A stretch of DNA of 55,688 bases from a bacterium. Its GTDB lineage: Bacteria; Babelota; Babeliae; Babelales; Vermiphilaceae. Below, piece after piece: positions 34,019 to 41,620 of this stretch. Positions within the stretch are counted from its first letter, which is position 1, and every line of letters starts with the position of its first letter. Made by a program: the position numbers and the translations under genes. The stretch spans positions 1-55,688 of the forward strand of contig JAJYDS010000006.1 of the NCBI GenBank assembly GCA_021777215.1. The letters are read 5' to 3'. The notes beneath the pieces are model-generated. The model saw only the letters and a program-made list of their open reading frames with translations, did no database searches and was not told the DNA's origin.

Positions 34019-35545
34019 CTAAACAGTGGGTACCGCTTTCGCCTTTTTAAAAAAGAGACCAACTTTAGTCATATCACAATGCATTTTGTCGCACGCACGC
34101 TCAAGAGATGTATAATCGGAAAACTGCACCGATTGCACCACGGGCAACAAATCTGCCGTACGATACAGCGCCATGGAGAACGTATACGGCGCACGCCACG
34201 CTTGTTCTCCATCTTTAAACTGCCAAGCCCAGAGTTCATCTTCTATCCAGACAACCGGCGGAATTTCTTGTGCTCGCGTTAGACAGGTGTGAATCGTAAC
34301 ATTAGATCCCAATGCACAATAAACACCCTGCGCATCTGTTTTTTGAAGCGCACGCATACAGACATCGAGATTAAGTTTTTCAGAAAGCTGCAGACCATCA
34401 CGCACAAAAAAAAGATAGGCCGGAGCATTTTTTTGCATAGCCTCAAGCAGCTGCGATTTTAGTTTGTGCGGATTACTGTGTACAAATGTTACGGCCTCAT
34501 GCTGCTTTTGCGCTTGCTCATAGGCAGTCTGACTAGCAGGATCATTCGCTTGATATAAAACAGTAGTACCCGTAAGATTTTTTGCTTTCAGACCCGAGCG
34601 CAGTGACTCAAGACATTGTTTCAAGTTCGTCGCCGAATCTTGAGAAAACACTACCACCTGGACACTGTTTTGTGCCGGAATACCTACCTGCGCGGGTATC
34701 TCTTTTAATCGAGAATATTTTGGCATACTGCGAATCAATTTGTCGCAATGAATTTGTCTAATTAACTTGGTTTTAAAGTCATTAATCGGATTGGCACAAT
34801 TATAGACATAGAGAATGTCAGGAATTGGTCGCGCCCGTTCTCCAGACATCTCAAGCATGGGAAACATAAAGGCCATATCCCACGTAACATCAAAAAAATT
34901 CCCCTCAAAAAGAAAATCTTCTAATTTTATCTGTTTAAATAACCAGGCATAAAAGGTGCGCAAATGCGACGTAATCCAATCCCATTCACGGTACATATTG
35001 TAATGTACTATTACCGGCTTCATCTCCTTTTGCGGTTCGCTGTCACCTTTTGGATAACATTCATAATGGCCATATGTCATCCAAGCGCCTTGCTGCGCAT
35101 ACTCTTTGTTTACTCGAGTAAGCACCGACTCATGCTTGAGCCAATCATCTCCATCAAGAGTCACGATGATAACCAAGTCATCGCAGGTATGTACCGCAGT
35201 ATAAATATTAGCCAATGCACCACGACGCACGGTATTACGGATTAGAGTTATTTTATCCTCAAGATGACGCTCCTTAATATAATCCTCAACCAGTCGCCCA
35301 GTCCCATCAGGGGAGCAGTCATCAAGATAGATAACCCTGAAATTGCTGTATTTTTGGGCAACAACAGAATCTATATTTCGTTGGTACCACTGACTATTGT
35401 TATATGAGGGTATCACCACCACAATAGGTTTTTCGGGTAGCATAGTGTCTTGTGCTGACATGCCTTGATCAGCATACACAGACACACAAGATGCTATAGC
35501 CAGACAGACTAACTCACGCACCAGTGATTTTTTTAAAACACCCAT
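34019..35545 (-). CDS. GT2 glycosyltransferase fused to a degenerate second GT domain, exported (paralogue 4)
   Basis: This 508-residue protein has a signal peptide ending near VSVYA-DQ, then IVVVIPSYNNSQWYQRNIDS, IYLDDCSPDGTGRLVEDYI, IIVTLDGDDWLKHESVL, WMTYGHYECYP and LRTFYAWLFKQIKLEDFL. The second half (about 300-500) starts VQVVVFSQDSATNLKQCLES and shares the 12470-type fold, but has FFVRDGLQL where that protein has DD. The gene shares its order of domains with the 30292 protein. It is the first gene of the minus-strand run down to 31998. Confidence 0.8.
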   Translation of the reverse strand: MGVLKKSLVRELVCLAIASCVSVYADQGMSAQDTMLPEKPIVVVIPSYNNSQWYQRNIDSVVAQKYSNFRVIYLDDCSPDGTGRLVEDYIKERHLEDKITLIRNTVRRGALANIYTAVHTCDDLVIIVTLDGDDWLKHESVLTRVNKEYAQQGAWMTYGHYECYPKGDSEPQKEMKPVIVHYNMYREWDWITSHLRTFYAWLFKQIKLEDFLFEGNFFDVTWDMAFMFPMLEMSGERARPIPDILYVYNCANPINDFKTKLIRQIHCDKLIRSMPKYSRLKEIPAQVGIPAQNSVQVVVFSQDSATNLKQCLESLRSGLKAKNLTGTTVLYQANDPASQTAYEQAQKQHEAVTFVHSNPHKLKSQLLEAMQKNAPAYLFFVRDGLQLSEKLNLDVCMRALQKTDAQGVYCALGSNVTIHTCLTRAQEIPPVVWIEDELWAWQFKDGEQAWRAPYTFSMALYRTADLLPVVQSVQFSDYTSLERACDKMHCDMTKVGLFFKKAKAVPTV

Positions 35546-35575
35546 GCTACCCTTTTCATGCTCGTTTACACTCGC

Positions 35576-35631
35576 CTCCCGATCATCTTTGTTGTTTTTT
35601 ATTTTTAAAAAACAACAAAGATGATCGGGAG
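35576..35631 (-). terminator. Long perfect hairpin, terminator of the nucleotide-sugar operon
   Basis: A perfect 26-base-pair inverted repeat (35576-35601 and 35606-35631) with a TTTT loop. It lies between the 3' end of the operon that runs from 46464 to 35782 and the start of the 34019 gene. The GC-rich ends (CTCCC/GGGAG) sit at the base of the stem and AT-rich runs at the loop, which is unusual for a simple terminator. Confidence 0.65.
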
Positions 35632-35658
35632 AAAAACCTACTTTAAAAAATCAATATA

Positions 35659-35786
35659 CCTGTCCCGCCAGCCTGCCCGTCGTAGCTTTAGCAGAGGCGA
35701 AAGCCTTCTGCCTCGTTACAACTTCGTAGAACAGGTTGGCGTAAGCCGGACCTGTCCCGCCATAGCTTTAGCGAAGGCGGATCATC
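35659..35786. repeat. Interspersed GC-rich palindromic repeats, copies A and B
   Basis: CCTGTCCCGCCA occurs at 35659-35670 and again at 35751-35762. Each is followed by a GTAGCTTTAGC-type core with GAGGCG or GAAGGCGG; copy B reads CATAGCTTTAGCGAAGGCGG. The reverse complement of copy A matches the element at 31838. Copy B reaches the stop codon of the GDP-mannose dehydratase gene (35782-35784), so that gene's end has formed on the repeat. Confidence 0.6.
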
Positions 35787-36993
35787 CAAACAGTGCTGAA
35801 CTTCCCGCGCGTACCCGTTGTAATTCAAAATCAATCATTTCCTTTACCAGCTCTTTAAACCGGATAACCGGCTCCCAACCTAATTTTTCTTTTGCTTTAG
35901 TCGGATCGCCCAACAACAGATCTACTTCCGTTGGTCTAAAATAATTGGGATCGATACGCACTAAAACTTCGCCAGTATTTTCATCGCAACCCACTTCATC
36001 AACACCGCTGCCCTGCCATTTAATGGTGATACCCACCGCAGCAAATGAAAGCTCAACAAATTCGCGCACCGAGTGAGTCTCACCTGTGGCAATCACAAAA
36101 TCTTCTGGTTCATCTTGCTGTAAAATAAGCCACATGGCATGCACATAGTCTCGCGCATGGCCCCAATCGCGCTTGGCATCAAGGTTGCCCAAATAAAGAC
36201 AATCTTGCAGCGCATATTTAATATGTGCCACCGCACGAGCAATCTTACGCGTTACAAACGTCTCGCCCCGTATTGGCGATTCATGGTTAAAGAGGATACC
36301 GTTGCAGGCAAAAATGCCGTAAGCTTCGCGATAGTTGCGGGTAATCCAGTAACCATAAATCTTGGCACAGGCATACGGAGACCGAGGATAAAAGGGCGTG
36401 GTCTCTTTTTGTGGCGTCTCTACCACTTTACCAAAAAGCTCACTCGTAGAAGCTTGGTAAAATTTAGTTTTTTTAGAAAGACCAAGCATGCGAATTGCTT
36501 CGAGAATACGCAAGGTACCAAGGCCATCAACTTGGCCGGTGTATTCAGGCATATCAAACGATACACGCACATGGCTCTGCGCAGCTAAATTATAAATTTC
36601 ATCAGGCTGCACCATATTAATTATATTAATCGTATTTGCCGCATCAGTCACATCGCCATAATGAAGTTTGAATAGTTTATCTGCTTCCAAATGCGGCATG
36701 CCATATATATGATCGATACGGCCAGTATTAAGCAGTGAAGCACGGCGCTTGACACCATGTACTTCGTACCCTTTTTCTAGTAAAAATTCAGCCAGATATG
36801 CACCATCTTGCCCGGTGACACCAAAAATAAGTGCTTTTTTTCGTACCTTTTTTTCAGGGAGCATGTCGCCAGCAGTGCCGGTATCCGGCAGTGTCCGCGC
36901 TCGGGTTATTTTTAAACTCGCGCACACGACGGGAGCAAAAAAAAGCACACTGATCATCAGCAGACTCGTTTTCAAAAATTGATTTTTACACAT
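35782..36993 (-). CDS. gmd: GDP-mannose 4,6-dehydratase, exported form
   Basis: This enzyme makes GDP-4-keto-6-deoxymannose from GDP-mannose (NADP-dependent). The 403-residue protein has a signal peptide ([16 protein letters not shown]), an extra linker to about residue 50, then [77 protein letters not shown] (Tyr/Lys), [33 protein letters not shown] and [20 protein letters not shown]. All family motifs are intact. A related copy without a signal peptide lies two genes upstream at 38032. Confidence 0.95.
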   Translation of the reverse strand: MCKNQFLKTSLLMISVLFFAPVVCASLKITRARTLPDTGTAGDMLPEKKVRKKALIFGVTGQDGAYLAEFLLEKGYEVHGVKRRASLLNTGRIDHIYGMPHLEADKLFKLHYGDVTDAANTINIINMVQPDEIYNLAAQSHVRVSFDMPEYTGQVDGLGTLRILEAIRMLGLSKKTKFYQASTSELFGKVVETPQKETTPFYPRSPYACAKIYGYWITRNYREAYGIFACNGILFNHESPIRGETFVTRKIARAVAHIKYALQDCLYLGNLDAKRDWGHARDYVHAMWLILQQDEPEDFVIATGETHSVREFVELSFAAVGITIKWQGSGVDEVGCDENTGEVLVRIDPNYFRPTEVDLLLGDPTKAKEKLGWEPVIRFKELVKEMIDFELQRVRAGSSALFG

Positions 36994-37015
36994 GCTACTT
37001 CTCCTTTTTTAGAAA

Positions 37016-38035
37016 TTATTTATCAAAAGCGTTATTCTGCAGGCACCAGGCATACGTTTTTTCAATGCCCTCGCGCAGCTCAGTTGGTGCTTGCCAGCCA
37101 AGATTTTTCAGGCGGTTAACATTAAGCAATTTACGCGGTGTACCATCGGGCTTTGTTGTATCAAAAGTTAAGGCACCCTTAAATCCAACAACTTCTTGAA
37201 TTATTTTGGCAGCATCTAGAATGGTAGTATCGCGCCCGGTACCGATGTTAACAATTTCCGAACCCGAATACGTGCGCATCAAATGAAACACTGCCTCAGC
37301 AAGATCATCGACGTAAAGAAACTCACGATATGGCTTTCCACTTCCCCAAATCACCACTTCGCTTTTACTATCACGTTTGGCAGCATGAAATTTCGCAATT
37401 AATGCAGGAAGCACATGAGAGGAGTTTAGGTCAAAATTGTCATACGGACCATACAGGTTTGTGGGCATACAAGAAATAAAATTGGTGCCGTATTGGCGAT
37501 TATATGATTGACACATTTTAATGCCAGCAATCTTGGCAACCGCATAGGCATCATTGGTTATTTCAAGCGGACCGGTAAGCAGATACTCTTCTTTAATCGG
37601 CTGAGGGCACTCTCGAGGATAAATACATGATGACCCCAAAAAGAGTAATTTTTTCACCCCGTACACATACGAAGCATGAATGATGTTTGCGCTGATCAAC
37701 AGATTGTCATAAATAAACTGCGCCGGTTGTTCCCAATTTGCTTTAATACCGCCCACGCGTGCTGCGGAAAGAAAAACAAATTCAGGGTGCTCGTGCTCAA
37801 AAAAAGCATTCACCGCTTTTTGATCACGCAAATCAAGCTCACCAGAAGTACGCACTAATAAATTCGTATAACCCTCACGCTGCAAACGACGCACAATCGC
37901 CGAACCGACCAACCCCTTGTGCCCCGCCACATAGACTTTTGCATCCCGATTCATAACTATTTGCTCTTGCGCCATAGTCGCACTCCCTACCAGGGTCGCA
38001 CACAATACCCCCAGACTGAATCCTCTTTTTTTCAC
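37016..38035 (-). CDS. fcl: GDP-L-fucose synthase, exported form
   Basis: This enzyme epimerises and reduces GDP-4-keto-6-deoxymannose to GDP-L-fucose with NADPH. It has [61 protein letters not shown] (active-site Ser and Cys), [16 protein letters not shown] (Tyr/Lys) and [12 protein letters not shown], with the usual C-terminus. A signal peptide ([17 protein letters not shown]) precedes it, followed by Met-Asn-Arg at the place where cytosolic homologues start. The GTG at 38035 is favoured because GGGGAG lies 5 bases upstream inside the preceding gene. The frames overlap, so translation is probably coupled to the 38032 gene. Confidence 0.95.
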   Translation of the reverse strand: MKKRGFSLGVLCATLVGSATMAQEQIVMNRDAKVYVAGHKGLVGSAIVRRLQREGYTNLLVRTSGELDLRDQKAVNAFFEHEHPEFVFLSAARVGGIKANWEQPAQFIYDNLLISANIIHASYVYGVKKLLFLGSSCIYPRECPQPIKEEYLLTGPLEITNDAYAVAKIAGIKMCQSYNRQYGTNFISCMPTNLYGPYDNFDLNSSHVLPALIAKFHAAKRDSKSEVVIWGSGKPYREFLYVDDLAEAVFHLMRTYSGSEIVNIGTGRDTTILDAAKIIQEVVGFKGALTFDTTKPDGTPRKLLNVNRLKNLGWQAPTELREGIEKTYAWCLQNNAFDK

Positions 38036-39135
38036 CACAACTCCCCTTTTTTTTGGTTAAAATTTTTATCTGGTGACTGATACAAAGCTGCAGCGTGAGG
38101 CGCCAGCAATTTAATATCTTCTTGCACCATTAACTGCACTAATCCATAAAAATCTAATGTCGGCTCCCAGCCAAGCAGTGCCCGCGCTTTAGTCGCATCC
38201 CCCAGCAATGTGTGCACCTCAGTTGGCCGTACATACCGCTGATCGACGCGAACATAAACTTTTCCTGTCCGTTCGTCAACCCCCTGCTCATCGGTACCCT
38301 CACCCTGCCAGAGTATTGAGATACCAATCTGCGCAAACGCAGCACAGACAAAATCACGCACGCAGAACATCTGCCCAGTAGCAATCACATAATCATCGGG
38401 ACTCTCTTGCTGAAGCATCAACCACATGGCCACCACATAATCCTTGGCATATCCCCAGTCACGCCGTGCATCAAGATTACCCAACAACAACACTTCTTCA
38501 CGACCATAGTAGACTTGCGCAACAGCGCGCGTAATTTTTCTGGTAACAAACGTTTCACCGCGTAACGGTGATTCATGGTTAAACAAAATACCGTTACAGG
38601 CAAATAAATTATAGGCAGCGCGATAATTGGCAGTAATCCAATATGCATACGCTTTTGCTGCCGCATAGGGAGAACTTGGCGCAAAGGGCGTATTTTCTGA
38701 TTGCGGAATCTGCGAGGCATTACCGAACAATTCACTCGTAGAAGCTTGATAAAAACGCACTGACTGGGTAAGCCCCAAAATGCGTACCGCTTCTAGTAAA
38801 CGCAACGCACCTAGTGCATCGGCTTGCGCGGTATACTCAGGAGTCTCAAATGAAACCGCCACATGGCTTTGCGCCCCAAGATTATAAATCTCATCAGGAT
38901 GCACTTGCTGAATAATACGAATAAGATTGGTCGCATCAGTCAGGTCGCCGTAGTGTAAAAAAAAGTTTTTTTGTTCGCGGAACTCCTGCTCATGATAGAG
39001 GTGATCAATACGCATGGTGTTAAACGACGAAGAACGGCGTTTAATACCATGCACCTCATAGCCTTTATCGAGCAAAAACTCAGCCAGATAGGCACCGTCT
39101 TGCCCGGTAATTCCCGTAATTAATGCCTTCTTCAT
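38032..39135 (-). CDS. gmd: GDP-mannose 4,6-dehydratase, cytosolic form
   Basis: This 367-residue enzyme starts directly at the fold ([20 protein letters not shown]) and has no leader, in contrast to the 35782 paralogue. Other motifs are [78 protein letters not shown] and [20 protein letters not shown]. It lies 12 bases after the mannose-1-phosphate guanylyltransferase gene and overlaps the fucose synthase gene. The two dehydratases are clearly diverged, not a fresh duplication. Confidence 0.95.
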   Translation of the reverse strand: MKKALITGITGQDGAYLAEFLLDKGYEVHGIKRRSSSFNTMRIDHLYHEQEFREQKNFFLHYGDLTDATNLIRIIQQVHPDEIYNLGAQSHVAVSFETPEYTAQADALGALRLLEAVRILGLTQSVRFYQASTSELFGNASQIPQSENTPFAPSSPYAAAKAYAYWITANYRAAYNLFACNGILFNHESPLRGETFVTRKITRAVAQVYYGREEVLLLGNLDARRDWGYAKDYVVAMWLMLQQESPDDYVIATGQMFCVRDFVCAAFAQIGISILWQGEGTDEQGVDERTGKVYVRVDQRYVRPTEVHTLLGDATKARALLGWEPTLDFYGLVQLMVQEDIKLLAPHAAALYQSPDKNFNQKKGELW

Positions 39136-39147
39136 TACCCACTCACT

Positions 39148-40248
39148 TTATATGTAATTAGTGCGCGAACTCTGTTTGAGCTGTTTGACGACCGCCCGCA
39201 CCTTTTCTGCTTCACCCCGCTTGGTAATTAACAATGCATGCTCTGTCTCCACCACGCACAGATCATCAATACCGATAAGGGCAACTAATTTACCGGGTAC
39301 ATCAATCAAATTATTTTTAGACTGTACCGTAATGCAATGCTGCTCATGCACACCCTGTTGCTCTTTTATCGTTAGAAAAATCTCCAAATTTCCTACATCG
39401 CACCAAGAAAAAGTAACGGGCAACACAGAAATATTTTTACTCTTTTCCATAACCGCATAGTCTATTGATTCTGCTTTTACTTGATCAAAAGGCGCTTTCC
39501 CCTCGGTATAGCGAACCATTCCCTGGAACATTTCTGGTGCTGATTTATCAAATTCATGCATAAAAACAGACACTTTTGCACAAAACATGCCAATATTCCA
39601 TAGCATCGTACCCTTTTCCAAATATTGTTGTGCAACATCAGACGATGGTTTTTCTCTAAACCGTTTTACTTGCCGCGGCTGCACAATAGCACTATCCGCG
39701 GCTTCATATTCTATGTAACCATACCCAGTTGCTGGGTAGGTAGGTTTAACGCCTAATAACGTAATATGATCATGCTCACGCGCAAACGTAAGCGCTGTCT
39801 CTAAAGAATGCGCAAAGGCACCATTGTCACTTTCTGGAATAAAAGGGTCTGCCGGCACAAAAACGACCAATGCTGCAGGATTTTTTTTATAGATCTCAAA
39901 ACAGTTTAATAAGATTGCTGGCCCCGTATCACGCGAACCAGGTTCGGCAAGCACCATGCCCACTTTGTTCCCCACTGCTTTTTTAATAGAATCTTCATGT
40001 TGACGCGTGGTACTAATCCAAATATTTTCTTGCGGTGCGAGCATTTTTACGCGATTTATAGCCTGTTCTAACAACGTATATTGTTGGCCAGCCACTAATA
40101 ACTGTTTTGGCTTGCTGTGCGTGCTGAGCGGCCATAAGCGCTCACCACTACCGCCAGCAAGAATAACAAAATAGATATCAGACATGGGTTCTGAAGCATG
40201 TGAAAAAAGGGCGGCACCAAAAGCACCCATCAACAAAATGCGTTTCAT
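39148..40248 (-). CDS. manC: Mannose-1-phosphate guanylyltransferase, exported form
   Basis: This enzyme forms GDP-mannose from mannose-1-phosphate and GTP. The 366-residue protein has a signal peptide (LLMGAFGAALFSHA-SE), Met22 at the position of the usual start, then YFVILAGGSGERLWPLSTHS with PKQLL, TRQHED, AEPGSRDTGPAI, VFVPADPFI, GYGYIEYE, FREKPSSDVAQQYL, WNIGMFC and SIDYAVMEKSKNI. The length fits the single-function enzyme without the C-terminal phosphomannose isomerase half. It starts the GDP-fucose route completed by the following genes. I see no phosphomannomutase in the window. Confidence 0.93.
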   Translation of the reverse strand: MKRILLMGAFGAALFSHASEPMSDIYFVILAGGSGERLWPLSTHSKPKQLLVAGQQYTLLEQAINRVKMLAPQENIWISTTRQHEDSIKKAVGNKVGMVLAEPGSRDTGPAILLNCFEIYKKNPAALVVFVPADPFIPESDNGAFAHSLETALTFAREHDHITLLGVKPTYPATGYGYIEYEAADSAIVQPRQVKRFREKPSSDVAQQYLEKGTMLWNIGMFCAKVSVFMHEFDKSAPEMFQGMVRYTEGKAPFDQVKAESIDYAVMEKSKNISVLPVTFSWCDVGNLEIFLTIKEQQGVHEQHCITVQSKNNLIDVPGKLVALIGIDDLCVVETEHALLITKRGEAEKVRAVVKQLKQSSRTNYI

Positions 40249-40260
40249 TATACTTCCCTT

Positions 40261-41607
40261 TCATAGGCGACACTCTTTTTTCGACCAGTAACAATACAGC
40301 GCATAGATACCGATTGCCGCTAACATAATCAAAATTGGTTCAAATGTCATGCGATATCTACAACAACCATCAATACCCGTCACAAAAGCGCATTGAAAGG
40401 TGTATGCACCAAATAAATATAGCAGGCACCAGAAACTTCTACGAACTAAAAGAATAAGCGCATAAAACACCAATAACCAGCGCACCAAATTCCAAAAAAA
40501 CTCAAACATAGCCACACCCACCACAATCGGGTTAGGGCTCCCGCCAACAATATAGGTCACACAACGGTCACAGAACGTTCCTGAGGTTTTGAAAAAAGAA
40601 TGTGAACCACCCACAAGAGCGGGGTTAAAAAATAGTTTGAGTTGCGTGGCATATAAACCGAAAATAGTTTTAAGTACATTGGTAGCCCACACTTTTGCAA
40701 ACACTAACGGATGTTTTTGCGCATAGATGGCAAACAGCTGGCGCCCCGTATTCCAGCCTGCTTCATCAAAGCCATGTAAGCCGGTGAATGCAAGCGTTTG
40801 TGTACGTACCGGTTCGACTGGAACCTTCTCCACCGCCGCGATCACTTTGGATAAATAGCACTGATATATGTTTAAACTCGTCATAGGCGCATAACGAAAA
40901 TAGCTATACTCATGATAATTGTAACCCATATAGCCCAGCAGTGGCAGATAAAAAGAAATCAGCAATACGCTCACGCAGCTCAACCTGCGACGCAGACTGG
41001 CAGTACGACATGGGCAAAACCAAATAAAAGGCAGCAACAAAAAAATAAAGAGAAGCGCCATGGGTTTAACAAGCACTGAAAGCCCCAACACCAGCCCTGC
41101 ATACGCTAACTGAATTGTTTTCTGATCATACATGAATGCCGTAAGTCGTTCAAAAAAGAGAAGCAAAAAAGTAAGCATTACTGTTTCAGCCAGCAAAAGC
41201 TGCGCATAGACTAAAAAGCCCAAATTTGCCGCGCTCAAAAAAAGGGAAATCACGGCAACCTGAACCCCAAACAAACGCCCGGCAATAAGAAAAATAAAAC
41301 ACGTACATAAAAGAGCCAGTAACACCTGCAGAAAAATAATAGGACGCACGTCAGAACCAAAAATTGTATAAATAAGGCCAACAAACAGAGGATACCCAAT
41401 CGGTTGAATGGGAACACTGCCCCGCACTACCGGATCGGCAAGATGCCCGGTTGCTACGAAATTACGCGCAATGCGGTCGTAACCCGCTGAATCACGATCA
41501 CAATGGCTTTGTAGATGAGGGGCTGCATAGTAAAGCAGCCCCGATAAACCCAGAAATAATAACGCAGCGAGAAAAAATAAGAACCCTCTTTTTTTATCAG
41601 AAAACAT
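40261..41607 (-). CDS. GT39/ArnT-like integral membrane glycosyltransferase
   Basis: This 448-residue protein has about ten to twelve hydrophobic segments and a first outer loop with CDRDSAGYDRIARNF, whose acidic residues match the catalytic Asp-containing loop of GT-C transferases using polyprenyl-phosphate sugars. PIGYPLFVGLIYTIFG and LLLAETVMLTFLLLFFERL follow. The ATG at 41607 has AGGAAGTGAGG upstream and lies 13 bases past the preceding stop. It would act at the outer face of the cytoplasmic membrane. Its relative at 46624 lies just beyond the operon's other end. Confidence 0.75.
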   Translation of the reverse strand: MFSDKKRGFLFFLAALLFLGLSGLLYYAAPHLQSHCDRDSAGYDRIARNFVATGHLADPVVRGSVPIQPIGYPLFVGLIYTIFGSDVRPIIFLQVLLALLCTCFIFLIAGRLFGVQVAVISLFLSAANLGFLVYAQLLLAETVMLTFLLLFFERLTAFMYDQKTIQLAYAGLVLGLSVLVKPMALLFIFLLLPFIWFCPCRTASLRRRLSCVSVLLISFYLPLLGYMGYNYHEYSYFRYAPMTSLNIYQCYLSKVIAAVEKVPVEPVRTQTLAFTGLHGFDEAGWNTGRQLFAIYAQKHPLVFAKVWATNVLKTIFGLYATQLKLFFNPALVGGSHSFFKTSGTFCDRCVTYIVGGSPNPIVVGVAMFEFFWNLVRWLLVFYALILLVRRSFWCLLYLFGAYTFQCAFVTGIDGCCRYRMTFEPILIMLAAIGIYALYCYWSKKECRL

Positions 41608-41620
41608 TGCCTCACTTCCT

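Noticed and set aside
36139-36588. A 149-codon plus-strand open frame inside gmd
   Set aside because: It is antisense to a strongly conserved enzyme, which explains its open length; no domain is visible.
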